A stretch of DNA of 64,000 nucleotides. It comes from Oreohelix idahoensis. Taxonomy: Eukaryota > Mollusca > Gastropoda > Stylommatophora > Oreohelicidae. How positions within the stretch are numbered: position 1 is the stretch's first letter; each line of letters opens with the position of its first letter. Below the pieces are notes generated by a model, which ran no database searches, had not been told where the DNA came from, and was given only the letters and a program-made list of their open reading frames with translations. This document shows, one piece after another, positions 1 through 12,191 of the stretch. A program made the position numbers and the translations under genes. The DNA lies in NCBI GenBank assembly GCA_024509875.1, contig JAMPIV010019863.1, forward strand, positions 1 through 64,000, given 5' to 3'.

Positions 1-1640
1 GGTAATACAGAATATTCTTAACCTTTCCCACATCTGCAGCGTTTCAGAAGAATTTCTTTTCTGCAAACCAAAAGTCTTGATATGATTTCTTGAACATTGG
101 CTTAAGCTCAACGTCATTTTGTAGTGAAATCAGTTCCTCTTCTATTCCTTTCTAGTTCCTCATTGCACGTGTCCAGGGAATGGATTTATTATCCAGTCTG
201 GAATCGTGATCAAAAGAAGATCTGAAACTCCAGAAGACTTGTCTTTATATGCAGCATATCTAGGTGTGCACAATATACTTGAAGATTATCCTCTGATATT
301 TTGTCTTTCTCTTCCAACTCTAAGAGGCTGGGAAATTGGATTAACTCGCGACGGCCAATATCACGTTTTGATTATAGCGTTAATTTGACCAGAAAACGTG
401 GTGATGACAGATTTGACTTTTATAAGATTAATATCAATTTCCTTGCAGTTTGTAGATTTACTTCTTTAAACCTTGTGAATAAATCTGACAAATATGCAAT
501 GTCATGCCTGATATTCATTAGTTCTGCACTGAGCAAAGCATGCGGGTCTTTGAAGAATTCTACCACAGTTTCAAAAAGAGCATAAAAGCGTCTCAGACAA
601 TTTCCTTTTGAGAGCCACCTGAATTCTGTGTGCATCAGCAAACGTTCAAACTGTTCATCATTCTCAGTACAAAGCTCTCGAAATAGTCGAGAATTGAGAG
701 CATGGGACTTAATTTTGTGAATCGCTGTGATACCAGTATTTAATGGTTTGTGAAGCCGATCACTTAGATTTTTTGCGACAAGATGTTGTCTGTGAATTAC
801 ACAGTGTATTGTAAATATACCAGGTACAGCTTCTTTTAAGAAAGCGATAAACCCGCGGTAACAACCTATCATTGAAGGTGCCCCATCTGTTGCACAAGCA
901 AGAATGTTAGTAAGCGGAATGTCCTTCTCTTTGAAAAATTTATCTATTACACGAAATATTGTCTCTCCTTTTGCATCAGTTACTAGTTGCTTAGCAAATA
1001 ACAACTCTTGAACCAAGCTTTCATCTTTTACGAAGCGAACATAGGCAAGAAGCAAAGATTCATTGCCCGGCAAAGTTGACTCATCCAACTGCAATGCAAA
1101 TTCTGTTGTCCTAAGTATGTTGCACAATGTATTTTCAACATTCTCAGCCATTTCATCTATTCTTCTTTGAACAGAGGTATTGCTGAGTGGAATTGCTTTA
1201 ATTATTTGTTCAGGTGTCTTATGCATAACTGTCCTCACAAACTCCCTTACAGCTGGCAAAATCACATTTTCTGCAATTGTGTGAGACTTTCCAGATTTAG
1301 CTATCAGCAATGAAATTTTGTATGAAGCTTGCAAACCATCACAGCTTTGTTGTGAAGTGTTGACAAACATGTCATGGACAGTTTTACATTTCTGAAAGTT
1401 TTCACAAAGTGACTGAAAATATGTCAAACTTTTATCTGTTTTATCAGGGTGAATTTTTTTCAAATGTTCAAAGTAGTCTGGAAGGTTTCATCGCCTCATT
1501 TAAAAAGGCCCTCTCACATAATAGACACATTGGCAGTTGTTGGTTATTTAGTGCTGGAATAAATGCATATTTCAGATATTCCACGCTGTATTGTCTGCAA
1601 TTCTTTTTGTTTTGTTCTGCTTTTGCAATATTCTGAATTT
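1..1640 (-). pseudogene. hAT (Buster/ZBED-like) transposase relic
   Basis: Cut-and-paste transposase relic. The longest open segment is 420-1463 (347 codons, minus). It holds the hAT core blocks: an LDEST stretch carrying the first acidic residue, the CATDGAPSM block with the second, and the IHCVIHRQHL block of the family. Upstream (about 1480-1600) another frame reads a BED-like zinc finger with a CLLCERAF pair and, after a one-base shift, a HLKKIHP histidine part. Downstream (1-420) decayed C-terminal sequence continues in shifted frames (EKDKISEDNLQ-like), with stops. The element is cut by the window edge, so its 3' end is unseen. Family assignment is from motif recognition; the Buster subgroup is less sure. 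Several frameshifts make it inactive. Confidence 0.85.
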
Positions 1641-3015
1641 TGGAAAAAAGAACTGATTTTACAATTTTGCAGATAGAAAAATGTTCGTTGAGTAAACAAC
1701 AAAAACTGATTTAAAAGTGGCTTTACAAAAATGTTGACACAGATGTTCTTACCAGTTTACTCTTCTATTTTATAAAGTTTCTTAACCCACAGCCATAAAA
1801 TAAATTAGAAAAATACAACATATCAGGAAAAAAAAAAACACAATTAGCAACAGCTACACCAACACTGAAGTAACCCAATTAATCATTTCATAAAGTATAA
1901 TAATAGGTATTTAAATATGTACAAAAATATAAAGCAACGCACTATATATTGATAGGTCTTCAGATTTTAAAAATTGGGAGACAGTAGCCTAAACTACAAA
2001 GTGTGGAGATGCCAGTTACAAATTGAAAGGATGTAATATAATGAATTGAACAGCAATATTCAATATACATCAAATCTGTTTCAAAATGTATCTGCTTAAT
2101 TAATAATTTAATGTGTAGTAAAACCCATCAACTGATGCTAAGCTCTGTGCAAACAAACAAAAAAATTGTAAGAATGAAAAACTTACCTTATCGACAGGAT
2201 GAAATTGTTTGGTACCCGGTACACGCTTATTTGAATCCAATGTTCACAAGAAAAGCTGAGAAAACGTTTGTTGGGTTTGCTCATTTAGCCAGCGCAAAGT
2301 TGAAGTAGACGGGAAACGTTACAAAAAATCGACGCCAGTTGATTTATGAAAGTCTGAAATGTAAGGTAGGGAAAGCCAGTTTCAGAGGTTCGAAGACTGA
2401 TTTCCTAATGCCAAATACGTTAAAAAACTTGCTCCCTTGAACCTTTTTCTCTTATTTATTACCAATCTGCGAATATCTAGTTACCACTCGCCCCCACCCC
2501 CCCCCCCCCCCCCCCCCCCAGACCCGGCAAATACTGAGACAATAATGTCCACAACAAAGCAAAGTTGGTACTTTCTGAATCACCAGCAGGTAAATCTAAT
2601 TTCGTCCATGCCATCTGCCACGATTATTTCTCTTTTCTTCATGAGTGAACGAATGGACAATAGGTGTTTGGTTAACTCCCTTTCCTAGCAGTTCCCGATT
2701 ACTGTTTATGGTCAGCAATGGTTACCTGAGCTCAGAACTATGCCCTGCTTAATGATCCTAGTAATACAACCATCCACATTGTCCCCGCTTCACTGATGTT
2801 GTCTCTCAAATCCACAATTCCTTTCTCCCCCGCACGTACTGAATTTAGCTTGTCAAATCCTGAACCTTCCTTACTACTAAACGCCCACTGTTTACTACTG
2901 AACGCCCCGTCTGGCCCCTTTTTTCTGTATCACTCCCTTGGATCCTTCCAAAGCCCTCAGGGGTGGGGGGGGCGGGGGCAGTACCGCCCACTTTGGGAAC
3001 TACTGGCTTAAAAGA
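1641..3015. other. non-coding AT-rich stretch, no gene seen
   Basis: AT-rich DNA with short chance ORFs only. It contains a near-pure cytosine tract at 2491-2519 and a G-rich patch near 2960-2980. No splice-flanked exon or transposon protein was recognised. Confidence 0.6.
2491..2519. repeat. poly(C) tract
   Basis: A run of 28 C and one A (at 2496), including an uninterrupted stretch of 23 C from 2497. Its length in the assembly should be treated as uncertain. Confidence 0.9.
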
Positions 3016-5175
3016 ATAATTTAATGTAGGACATCTAAGAAATCAAGAAACAAGAGACAAATTTATGGTCACAGTATCCAACAAATTCCAAGTGCTCCAA
3101 AAGTTGGAAGATGTAGTGAATACGGAAGACTATTGGATAAAATCAAAACCATTTGGAATGAGACATGTGAAGAAATACTGGGGAAAAGGGAACAACAAAA
3201 AAAAGCATGGATAACAACAGAGACCATCAAGTAGATAAAAGACGGGAAAAAAAATAAGAAAGCAGATTTAAACACAAGCTAAACCAGAAGTTCCAAAGCC
3301 AAGGCTCAATAAGTGTACACAGAAGCAAACAAAGAAGTCAGAAGAAGTATCAAAAGAGATAAGAGGAAATATACTGAGGAGTTGGCAAGAGAGGCAGAAG
3401 ATGCTGCAGTCAAAGGAAACATGAAAGAACTGTATAACTGCACAAAGAAGCTAACAGGGAAATACAAGCAAACAAGTTGCCTCATAAAAGACAAGAATGG
3501 AAAACTGCTTAGCAATATATAAAAGCAAATGAAGAGGTGGATGGAATATTTTGAGGACCTTCTCAATAGACCAGCTCCACAAAATCCCCCAGACATCTAG
3601 CCAGCAGAAGAAGAGCAACAAATTAACTGTCAAAGACCAATGAATGAAGAAATAAAAAAAGCCATAAAGCTTCTAAGAGATGGAAAAGCGGCTGGACCAG
3701 ATGACATTCCAGCAGAGGACATCAAAGCAGATATCGACACGGCTACAGAAATGTTATATAAATTACTTGGTAAAGTCTGGGAAAAGGAAGAGATACCAGC
3801 AGAATGGAAGGAAGGATATCTGGTTAAGTTGCCTAAGAAGGGAAATTTACAAGAGTGCACAAATTATAGAGGAATAATGTTACTATCAGTGCCAGGAAAA
3901 GTATTAAACAGGATTATCCTCGAGAGATTAAAAGAGTCCATAGACAAGAAACTGAGAGATGAACAAGCAGGTTTTCGACAAAACAGATCCTGTACAGACT
4001 AGATAGCCACTTTGAGAATAATAGTTGAACAAAGTCTGGAATGAAATTCACCACTATACATTGGATTTGTGGACTACAAAAAAGCATTTGACAGTGTAGA
4101 CAGAGAATCACTTTGGAAATTGATCAGGCATTATGGAGTTCCCCTGAAGATCATTAATTTAATAAAGAAAACATATAAAGACATGACATGCAGAGTTCTT
4201 CATGAAGAAGAGCTTACAGAACCATTTGGGATAAGAACAGGAGTGTGACAGGGATGCCTCTTATCTCCATTTCTTTTCTTACTAGCAATAGACTAGATTA
4301 TGAGAATATTGATGACACACAACAAAAATGGAATCCAGTGGACTCTGACTAAACAGTTAGATGATCTAGATTTAGCTGATGACTTGGCTCTTCTGTCCCA
4401 TAACCATTATCAGATGCAGGACAAAATGAAAACACTCAATGAGAGGTCACAGCAATTGGGTCTGAAAATACACAGGGAAAAGACAAAAATAATGAGAATA
4501 AATGCAAGTAATGATAACATGGATGAACTTGAAGAAGCACCACTAAAAGATGTAGAATCATACACATATCTTGGCAGCAATATAGACAAAGTTGGAGGGA
4601 CAGATGGTGATATCAAAATAAGAATACAAAAAGCAAGAGGAGCTTTCATTGCATTGGGAAGTATATGGAGATCAAGAGAAATCAGATCTTTAATAAAAAA
4701 TAAGAATCTTCAACTCAAATGTCAAGTCAGTTTTATTGCATGGCTCTGAAACATGGAGAACAACAAAGACAACAACCAAAAAGCTACAGACTTTCATAAA
4801 TGGGTGCTTGCGTAGAATAGAAGGATAAAAATGGTATGACAAGGTTACCAACGTGGAACTGATGACAAGAACCAGACAAGTGCCAGTGGAACAAGAGATG
4901 AGAAGAAGATGATGGCGATGGATAGGACACACACTGAGAAAACCTGTTGATAGCATTACAAGGCAGTCCTTGTTCTGGAACCCTCAGGGCAAGAGAGGCA
5001 GAGGTAGACCAAGAAGCACATGAAGAAGACAGCTGGAAACAAGTGAAAATGATGAAGAGAACATGAAAAGAACTTGAGATGATGGCACATGACAGGAGGA
5101 CTTGGCATGTGTTTGTTGAAGGCCTATGCTCCTTGGGGAGCAGAGGGTTATGAATGGAATGGAATTTCATGAAAT
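3016..5175 (+). pseudogene. RTE-like LINE copy A1, 5'-truncated
   Basis: Relic of a non-LTR retrotransposon polyprotein. It begins in the linker after the endonuclease domain, runs through the RT (open pieces 3640-4002 and 4300-4749) and ends with the C-terminal region [10 protein letters not shown] and GRGRPRS typical of these LINEs. Recognisable RT blocks are GKAAGPDDIPAE, LPKKGNLQECTNYRGI, DEQAGFRQNRS, GFVDYKKAFD and the catalytic LADD at 4372-4383. Stops interrupt the frame near 3522, 4002, 4248 and 4294. The endonuclease is absent, as expected for 5' truncation. I place it with RTE-type elements because of its similarity to the CFDP2-like endonuclease-RT group; clade assignment needs a tree. 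Two further fragments of the same family (A2, A3) lie at 30950-31650 and 16268-16912. Confidence 0.85.
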
Positions 5176-5407
5176 GGGCAATTCCACTATCAGGGTGTAA
5201 CATATACAATGCTAAGACAGCACTGACTACGCTAGTTTAGCCGTGTCCGCAGTGTGGAAGTTGGTCGCATCCCAAAAGTGCGATGAACACCTGGCAGATA
5301 GCAAAACAGCAGTTGGGTGACAGCAGCTGAGGTTCAAAGAAGCTCTCACGGCAAGCAGAAGGGAGGAGAAGATGCTGAAAGGAACATCAGGAAAAAAAGC
5401 AGCTGAC
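5176..5407. other. unassigned spacer before tandem repeat
   Basis: Moderately GC-rich sequence that matches none of the element proteins in this window. It may be the 3' tail or flank of A1. Confidence 0.3.
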
Positions 5408-5690
5408 GACTATCACCCCAGGGGCGCATTCCCATAGTCAGTTATGGCTGAAGGACTATCATCTCAGGGGCACATTCCCATTGTCAGTTATGGCTGAAGG
5501 ACTATCATCTCAAGGGCACATTCCCATAGTCAGTTATAACTGAAGAACTATCACCTCAGGGGCACATTCCTATAGTCAGTTATAACTGAAGGACTATCAC
5601 CCCACAGGCACATTCCCATAGTCAGTTATAACTGAAGGACTATCACCCCAGGGGCACATTCCCATAGTCAGTTAGAACTGAAGGACTTTG
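5408..5690. repeat. 46-bp tandem repeat, about six copies
   Basis: Head-to-tail units of about 46 bp, each with the pieces GGACTATCA, GGCACATTCCCATAG and TCAGTTATAACTGAA. Within each unit CAGTTATAACTG is a perfect palindrome in later copies. Early copies read CAGTTATGGCTG, so the palindrome appears or decays along the array. No coding potential. Confidence 0.92.
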
Positions 5691-5879
5691 ATTTCTTGAT
5701 GGGCAGCTTTATCCCCTTTATCTGTCTGAGCAATATAACGCTCAAGTAAAGCATGTTCCTTTTCAGCATCAGTCTTCAGGCATATCCCTGTCAAACTGAG
5801 AATATTAGGAATTGGTTGGCTTGTACTCTTCAGGGAAGCGATAGAAGAGGGGACATATATTTTGACCTCATTACAGAAG
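5691..5879. other. unassigned sequence between repeat and LINE F
   Basis: Non-coding in all frames beyond short lengths. It could be upstream sequence of the following LINE relic. No domain recognised. Confidence 0.3.
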
Positions 5880-6690
5880 ATGTTATGTGCACTTTATAAT
5901 CCAGTAGGAACACTGCCCCAGGTCCTGATGGTGTACAGTATCATCAAATAAAACAGCTCGATGACACAGGCATTAAGAGTGTGGTAAGAGATTTCAACAC
6001 CAGCTTACAGAATGCTCTTGTGCCAGAAAACTGGCTGCATAGTTACCTATGACCACTTCCTAAACCTCGTAAAGACCCCAAGCTTCTCAGCAGCTACAGA
6101 ATTATTACAATGCAGAATGTCTATGGTAAACTACCAGAAAAGATAGTAGCACGAAACATAATGAACCACCTCGAAAATGCACAGATCCTACCTGATACTC
6201 TCGGCAGCTATAGGCCCATGAAAGTAACATGAGGTAACGCTGGAACTTTTGTTATGATGTATATGAGGGGTTCCAGGATAAGCGAGAAACGGTTGCAGTA
6301 GCAATTGACCTAGCAGATGCTTATAACAGTGTGAACTTTGCAACATCAATAAACCGTGTAATGGCTTGCGGTGTTAACCCTTGGCTTACAAAGTGGATAG
6401 CAGCTGCCTTAACTGGGAGGTCAGTGGCATTTCAATTGGGAACATGGATGTCAGATCCACTGCTCATTTGCCTGGGACTACCCCAGGGTTCTCCACTATC
6501 ACCAGTGCTGTTTAATATCTATACAGCAAAAGTAGCCACCATTCAACCAACTGGGTTGGGACGAACACTGACATTTGCTGATAATATACTCATTTACAGA
6601 ACTGGCTCTGACAGACTCTTAATGGTTAATAACAGTCATAGAAGCTTCCAGTCTACAAGAGTGTTACCGGTGCGTTTACTTTATTGAACT
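5880..6690 (+). pseudogene. LINE F reverse transcriptase relic (not RTE-like)
   Basis: Degraded RT domain of a non-LTR element distinct from families A-D. Seen in order: TAPGPDGVQYHQ (5910-5950), LPKPRKDPKLLSSYR (6057-6100), then the open segment 6331-6687 with LPQGSPLSPVLFNIYT (about 6478-6525) and an altered catalytic motif FADN at 6574-6585 where FADD is expected. Stops and frameshifts occur in the middle. The LPQGSPLSPVLFNIY wording is that of Jockey/I/CR1-type LINEs. It may belong with the RNase H-bearing element H2, but nothing here joins them directly. Confidence 0.75.
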
Positions 6691-6971
6691 GTCTCTGACA
6701 ATGATGTTGTCGGAGCTGTCGGGCTTACACATGTCACCGTTGACTTTGCTAGGAGCATTGTAAATGCTCAAGCAGGAATTATAAGCGGTGATTTGGTTTT
6801 GGTTAAGGGGGAAAGTATAAAAAAATGGTTTAAGAAATAAGAATGGATTTGAATAAAGACTATTTGTCTTGCTAGAAGGGAGATAAAATGAGTGAAATAA
6901 TACTTTGATCAAAGGGAGGAGACTCTGAATATTAAGGTCAGGGGAGGAAAGTGCTTAATTACACTTAAGTA
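6691..6971. other. unassigned flank of LINE B1
   Basis: AT-rich DNA between relic F and the target-site duplication of LINE B1. No feature recognised. Confidence 0.4.
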
Positions 6972-9351
6972 GATTTGGTGAGTTGGTAATTATGGTTTAG
7001 AAAATGTACATATAGATCACTTCTGCATAAGCGCTAAATTTCGCTCATCAGTTCAAGACATCAGAGCATACAGAGGTGCAGAGATCGGAAGCGATCATAA
7101 CCTCTGCATAGCTAAACTGAGAATTAAACTGAAGAAGTTATACCAACAGAATAAAAATAGAAGAATAGATGTACACAGACTGCAATCAAATGATATAAAG
7201 GAGGAATATAATGTCAAAATGAACAACTATTTCGATGCTTTAGGCAAAATTGACAACGATATCACCACCAAGACAATCGATACTAAATGGGAACAACTGA
7301 GAACAGCAATGACAGAAGCAGCAGTAGCGACCACCGGATACCTAGTACATAAAAAGAAAAGATGGATGAGAGAAGATACTCGGGATAAAATACAAGAAAG
7401 GAAAACAGCAAAACTTAAACTACTAGCGGCAAGTACACATAATGCAGTTGAATCTTGCAAACTAACTTATAACTTGTTAAATAAAGAAGTGAAGACAAAA
7501 ACTCGAAGAGATAAAAGACATTCCATCAATGAACTGGCCATAGAAGCTGAAAATGCTGCAAGAACTGGTAATAGTAGATGCCTTTATCAAATTACAAAAC
7601 AACTATGTCACCAGCCTACTGCTATGGAAACACCTGTTAAAGGTAAATTAGGGAATTCAATACCAACAGAAAAAGAACAAATGAAGAGATGGGCTGAGCA
7701 CTTCATGGAGGTGCTAAACAGACCACCACCAACAGTAACACCTGATTTTAATAATGAAAAGCACCCACAACCACCTTGCCAATAACTTGCGATGAATTCA
7801 CGCTGGACGAGATCAAACAAGCCGTTAAAAGATTTAAAAATTTTAAAGCTGCTGGAGTTGACGAAATTTCAGGGGAAATGATTAAAGCAGTTAATGACAA
7901 CAACCTCTTGAGAATTTTAGATATTATAAATGAAGTATGGAGAGAAGAACAACCACCACAACAATGGAAAGACAGTATTATTGTAAAGTTACCGAAGAAA
8001 GGTGATCTATCAGACTGTAATAACTGGCGTGGTATATCTCTATTATCAGTACCTGGAAAATTATTATGTTGCATGATGTTAGAAAGACTTAAATTGCATG
8101 CTGACGAAAAGATCAGAGAAGAACAAGTGGGTTTCAGGCCGAAACGATCATGTATTGATCAAATATTCACACTAAGAACAATTACAGAAGAATCAGTGGA
8201 AAGGCAATCGCCACTTATTATCACCTTCGTCGATTTTCAAAAAGCCTTTGATAGTCTACACCGCCCATCATTGTGGAAGATACTTACAATCTATGGTTTT
8301 CCAACAAAATATGTGAATATAATCAAAGCGCTATATGACAATGCAAGATGTTGTGTTAGAACAAATAAAGGGAATACAGAATGGTTTACAGTAGAAACAG
8401 GGGTGAAACAAGGCTGTATTATGTCACCACTACTTTTTGGAATAGCTATTGATTGGGTTATGAGAAACTATACCCACAATGAACAATTGGGTATAAAATG
8501 GACAAATGGAAAATTCCTGGGGGACCTGGATTTCGCAGATGATGTAGCATTCTTAAGTTCAACACCAAGACAATCCCAAGAAGCAATAAATAATTTGTGT
8601 CATCTCTCGGTTAAAATAGGTCTCCAAATAAATGCCTCTAAAACTAAAGTTATGAACTTTTCTAACGAGACCTTTGATATCATCTTGAACGGGGAAAAAC
8701 TACAGAAAGTTGAAAGTTTCAATTATTTAGGCAGTAAAATGACTCAGGATGGTGACACATAAAGAGAAATCCATACTAGAATTGCTTTGGCAGCTAGCGC
8801 CTTCAATAGATTATCTAACATTTGGAAATTACGATCATTGAATATACATACCAAGCTTCGTCTGTTTAATTCAAATGTTATCTCAGTGTTAACATACAGC
8901 TGTGAGAGTTGGAAAATAACAAAATCATTGGAGAACAAGCTGAATACGTACATTCGAGAACAAATGTCTTAGAAAACTCATGAACATCAGTTGGAAAGAA
9001 TTCAAGACTAATCGACAAATAAGAGAAGACTCTAGGCAGAAATATGTCTCTGACTATATAAGGAAAAGACGATGGTCATATATCGGTCATGTCCTCAAAT
9101 GCAAAACAACAGAATACCACTACAGGCGCTCACTTGGGTTCCTGAGGGTAAGAGGAAAAAAGGAAGACCAAAAGAAACACTCAGAAGAACAATAATAAGA
9201 GAAGGAAGAACGTTGGGCCTAAATAATGTGCAAGAGCTAAGAGGAGTGGCGTCACAACGAACAACCTGGAGAGCACTGGTCTCTGCCTTATGCGCCGTGT
9301 TTGGTGCTTAAAGAATTTATTATTATTATTATTATATGATTTAGTGAGTTG
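6972..9351 (+). mobile_element. LINE B1 with 14-bp target-site duplication
   Basis: 5'-truncated non-LTR retrotransposon. The flanks carry GATTTGGTGAGTTG (6972-6985) and GATTTAGTGAGTTG (9338-9351), a 14-bp duplication with one mismatch. The element itself is about 6986-9337 and ends in a (TTA)n microsatellite tail at about 9315-9337. RTE-like LINEs commonly end in such short simple tails. A second copy of the same family, B2, lies on the other strand at 33226-34645. Confidence 0.9.
7000..9311 (+). pseudogene. LINE B1 endonuclease-RT polyprotein, broken
   Basis: The coding part starts in the last endonuclease block (HIDHFCIS and GSDHNL near 7010-7110), continues through the linker (open 7219-7785) and the RT (open 7776-8762). 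RT blocks include KLPKKGDLSDCNNWRGI, FVDFQKAFDSLH, GVKQGCIMSPLLF and catalytic FADD at 8532-8543. The C-terminal thumb/zinc region (CESWK, YIGHVL, GKRKKGRPK) reaches about 9311. Lesions seen: a one-base loss near 7774, a stop at 8761 where B2 has a sense codon, and a 4-bp duplication near 8947 shifting frame relative to B2. The first part of the endonuclease is missing through 5' truncation. Confidence 0.88.
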
Positions 9352-12075
9352 AGAGAAAAAATATGCACGTGAAAAGTCTGAGTGAAGTTTACAAGGACAA
9401 CAGATGACACTTCACTGAGTTGTTTACACAGCAGATAAGCGTGAACATATTCCAGCTGAGTGGAGAATAGGAGGGACCAATCAATTTACAGTAAACAAGG
9501 ACAGATCAGCTGATAATGATTTTATAGAGGAGAACGCACTTGGACACGCTAGTGAGCGGTCGCATTTCTGAGGAGCAGTCCTAGTTAAGGACATAGAGTG
9601 GCAAGAATGTGTTTCTGCCAGGCTCAAGTTCAATCTCTGTGGGAAACAGAATGAATTCGTCTGAAGATTTCTTTAGACCTAGTTAGAGTAGTAGAATCTA
9701 TTTACATATGAAAGACAAAGCTGTGTTTAAAGTATAGGCTTAGCGATAAGGGGTGATAGTAAGAAATATGAGTGTAGTGAGGATTCTGTGAAACCAAAGT
9801 AAGTAGGTCCTTTGACTCATAACTTTTGATAGACATTGAACAGAATAATTTCAGAAGCTGAGATAAAGTATTACAAGGTTAACGACGCTTACAACTAAGT
9901 GAGCACAGGATAATGAGAAATGAAGCTGAAGCTACAAAATTGACTATGAAGTGGATAAAATGAGACTTAGTAAGCATCTGAGAAGATTTACAGAAGAACA
10001 TGGATTTAATAGCCGTGCTGGGCTATTGTATAATGAACTTTGCAATATCGACTGCTACAAGTAAGATGAGTAAGAAATTGAAGGGTGATTGTATTTACAG
10101 GATGAAACATGCGCTCTCTAGCAGGTATAAGTATGAGGATACTGCAACAGGTGTACCCAATGTGTTGATTTGCATATATGAATTTTAAGATGATTGTATG
10201 TTGATTAATATGAGAAAAATCTGACAGGATTAGTAGAGGAGAGAAAACAACTCAGTAGGTACCACAAAGTGATTTTTGTTTGCACAGAAACACCAGAGAA
10301 AACAATGCAGTTTGGAAGCTCTTGGAAAACCATGAAATTGGGTACTTAATTTTTTTAAATCGGACAAAAAATAAAAATGTTACGGCATTTTAAAAAGTGT
10401 ATGTACTTTCGCAAAGTTAAAAAAGTTACATCACACCAACTTCAGAGTGCTCCCGTTTTCTTAAATATAATCTTAGAACCTTCTCTGATAAACAGCATAC
10501 AGTCTGCAATACACTGATTACATAAAGAAAACTATAGGGCTATATCATGAATAATTATCAATATATTTTAGACCAAATATTGCAAATCATTACCAAAAAA
10601 ATGTAGTATTTTGCATGAACATCAATATTCACAACATCATATTTCAAAAAATATAAAAGGTACAAGCTTTAAATTTGTACATATTAATCTGCATACTACA
10701 CAAATACAACCCAATTTTTTTTCAGAGGATTTGAACATCTGTTTGTTCTTGTATAATTTTTTAAAATATGTCCAGAGGCCAATTTGTCACAGGGGAAGAA
10801 AAAAATGTAAAAATTAAGAATTTAAAAAAAAAAAAAATACTGTCCATATTTCAATTAAAAAATCATTTGTAGGCAATAATTAACAACATGTAAACAATAA
10901 TTAACAATATCTAAACGCTATTTTTTGATAAAACAACTGGTTACTAGCATTAAAAAATGTTTTTTTTATACCATCGTTGTATGAGTCATATGCAACAGTA
11001 AAATTCCAGAAGTGAGTTTTCTTTACATGTATAGAGCATTACACGTACCATTATTATATCATACATGTAGTGCATTGAAAATCATGACGAACCTTAAAAC
11101 TTGAAAAGTGTACAGCCTGCTTAAATTAAAATGTATATTAATTAACATGAATACGCGAGTCTGAACTATTTAAAGTGCATTTCATGAAAGCTGTTTATAC
11201 CCGGTACATATTTATGTTCGAGGTAAGACTATCAACTAGTGCCTGCTAGTCCGGACATTTCAGTACACCGTCAACTACTAAGTTATGGTATTTTTCCAGT
11301 TTCCTAGCCTTGTCTCAATACGTCGACCATTGGCGTTTGGTTTTGCGAGATCATTTGCGTTTGAGATCATAATTCACCCTATTATGTTGCAAAAGAAACC
11401 TTCATTTAATTACCAATTAATCAAAACATGCATTTTTTATTCAAATTGGTAACTTTCTTAGCTTTTCAAGCTCTTGAAAAAAATTAGATTGATGTGCGAA
11501 TGTCTGAAGCGGTGATAACAATTCAATCCATGTTGTTACACAAAAACTGTGCGATCGTGTTAAATTGCTAAATAATATAAAAACTATTGTAAATTTTACA
11601 TTTGAAGTTCAAAACATTGTTAATAAGTGATATACTTACGTATAGTCAACTTCAAATCAGAAGATGTGATGATGTTTGAACATGAGCCAATATAAGTGGC
11701 GTCTCGATCTTGATCGCAATAGGGAGTTATCACGGCCAATGGAACAGCCTCGCTGTCTATTTTTCGCTAAAATTCTAGGCCTAACTTGAGCGATACAGAA
11801 CTTACTCAAAGTCAAATAGCTCCACCAGCAAATATCAGAAGTCTTTAAAATTTCACACGAATAAAGGAAAATGGCTCCCAAATCTTCTCATATATTGCAA
11901 ACAATTATAACAACATTTAAAATGTCACATCTTGTAAAATTTCAACTTCACTTTGAGAAATCGACGTCTTCCACGTTGTTTTCTACAGCTTGCAATATAC
12001 GAAATTAAAGATATGCATCTTCCCATCATAATGGTGAAAACAGTATGCAAATCAGACGTTTGCTGGTCAAGCGAA
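9352..12075. other. 2.7 kb non-coding AT-rich stretch
   Basis: Strongly AT-rich, with A and T homopolymers around 10330-10400, 10700-10850 and 10960. There is no transposon protein and no long open frame. On the minus strand a consensus-like donor GTAAGTAT (11632-11639) follows 11881-11640, but no matching acceptor or convincing peptide was found. Confidence 0.5.
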
Positions 12076-12191
12076 ATTGGTGCCTTCTTGGACCAGTCTT
12101 TAAAACACCCAGTCCAGCGGTGACATATCTCTAATTGGTGCCTTCTTGGACCAGTCTTTAAAACACCCAGTCCAACGGTTACACATTGCTA
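12076..12191. repeat. 58-bp tandem duplication
   Basis: Two direct copies (12076-12133 and 12134-12191) sharing GGTGCCTTCTTGGACCAGTC and TTTAAAACACCCAGTCCA with a few substitutions. Non-coding. Confidence 0.92.

Noticed and set aside
2437..2688. ORF containing a polyproline run
   Set aside because: The proline run is simply the poly(C) tract; the rest has no protein character.
10000..10188. Small plus-strand ORF of 62 codons
   Set aside because: No homology, no splice context and composition typical of chance ORFs in AT-rich DNA.
11632..11881. Host first exon on the minus strand ending at donor GTAAGTAT
   Set aside because: The donor is good, but the only open frame stops before it and no acceptor, conservation or partner exon can be seen.
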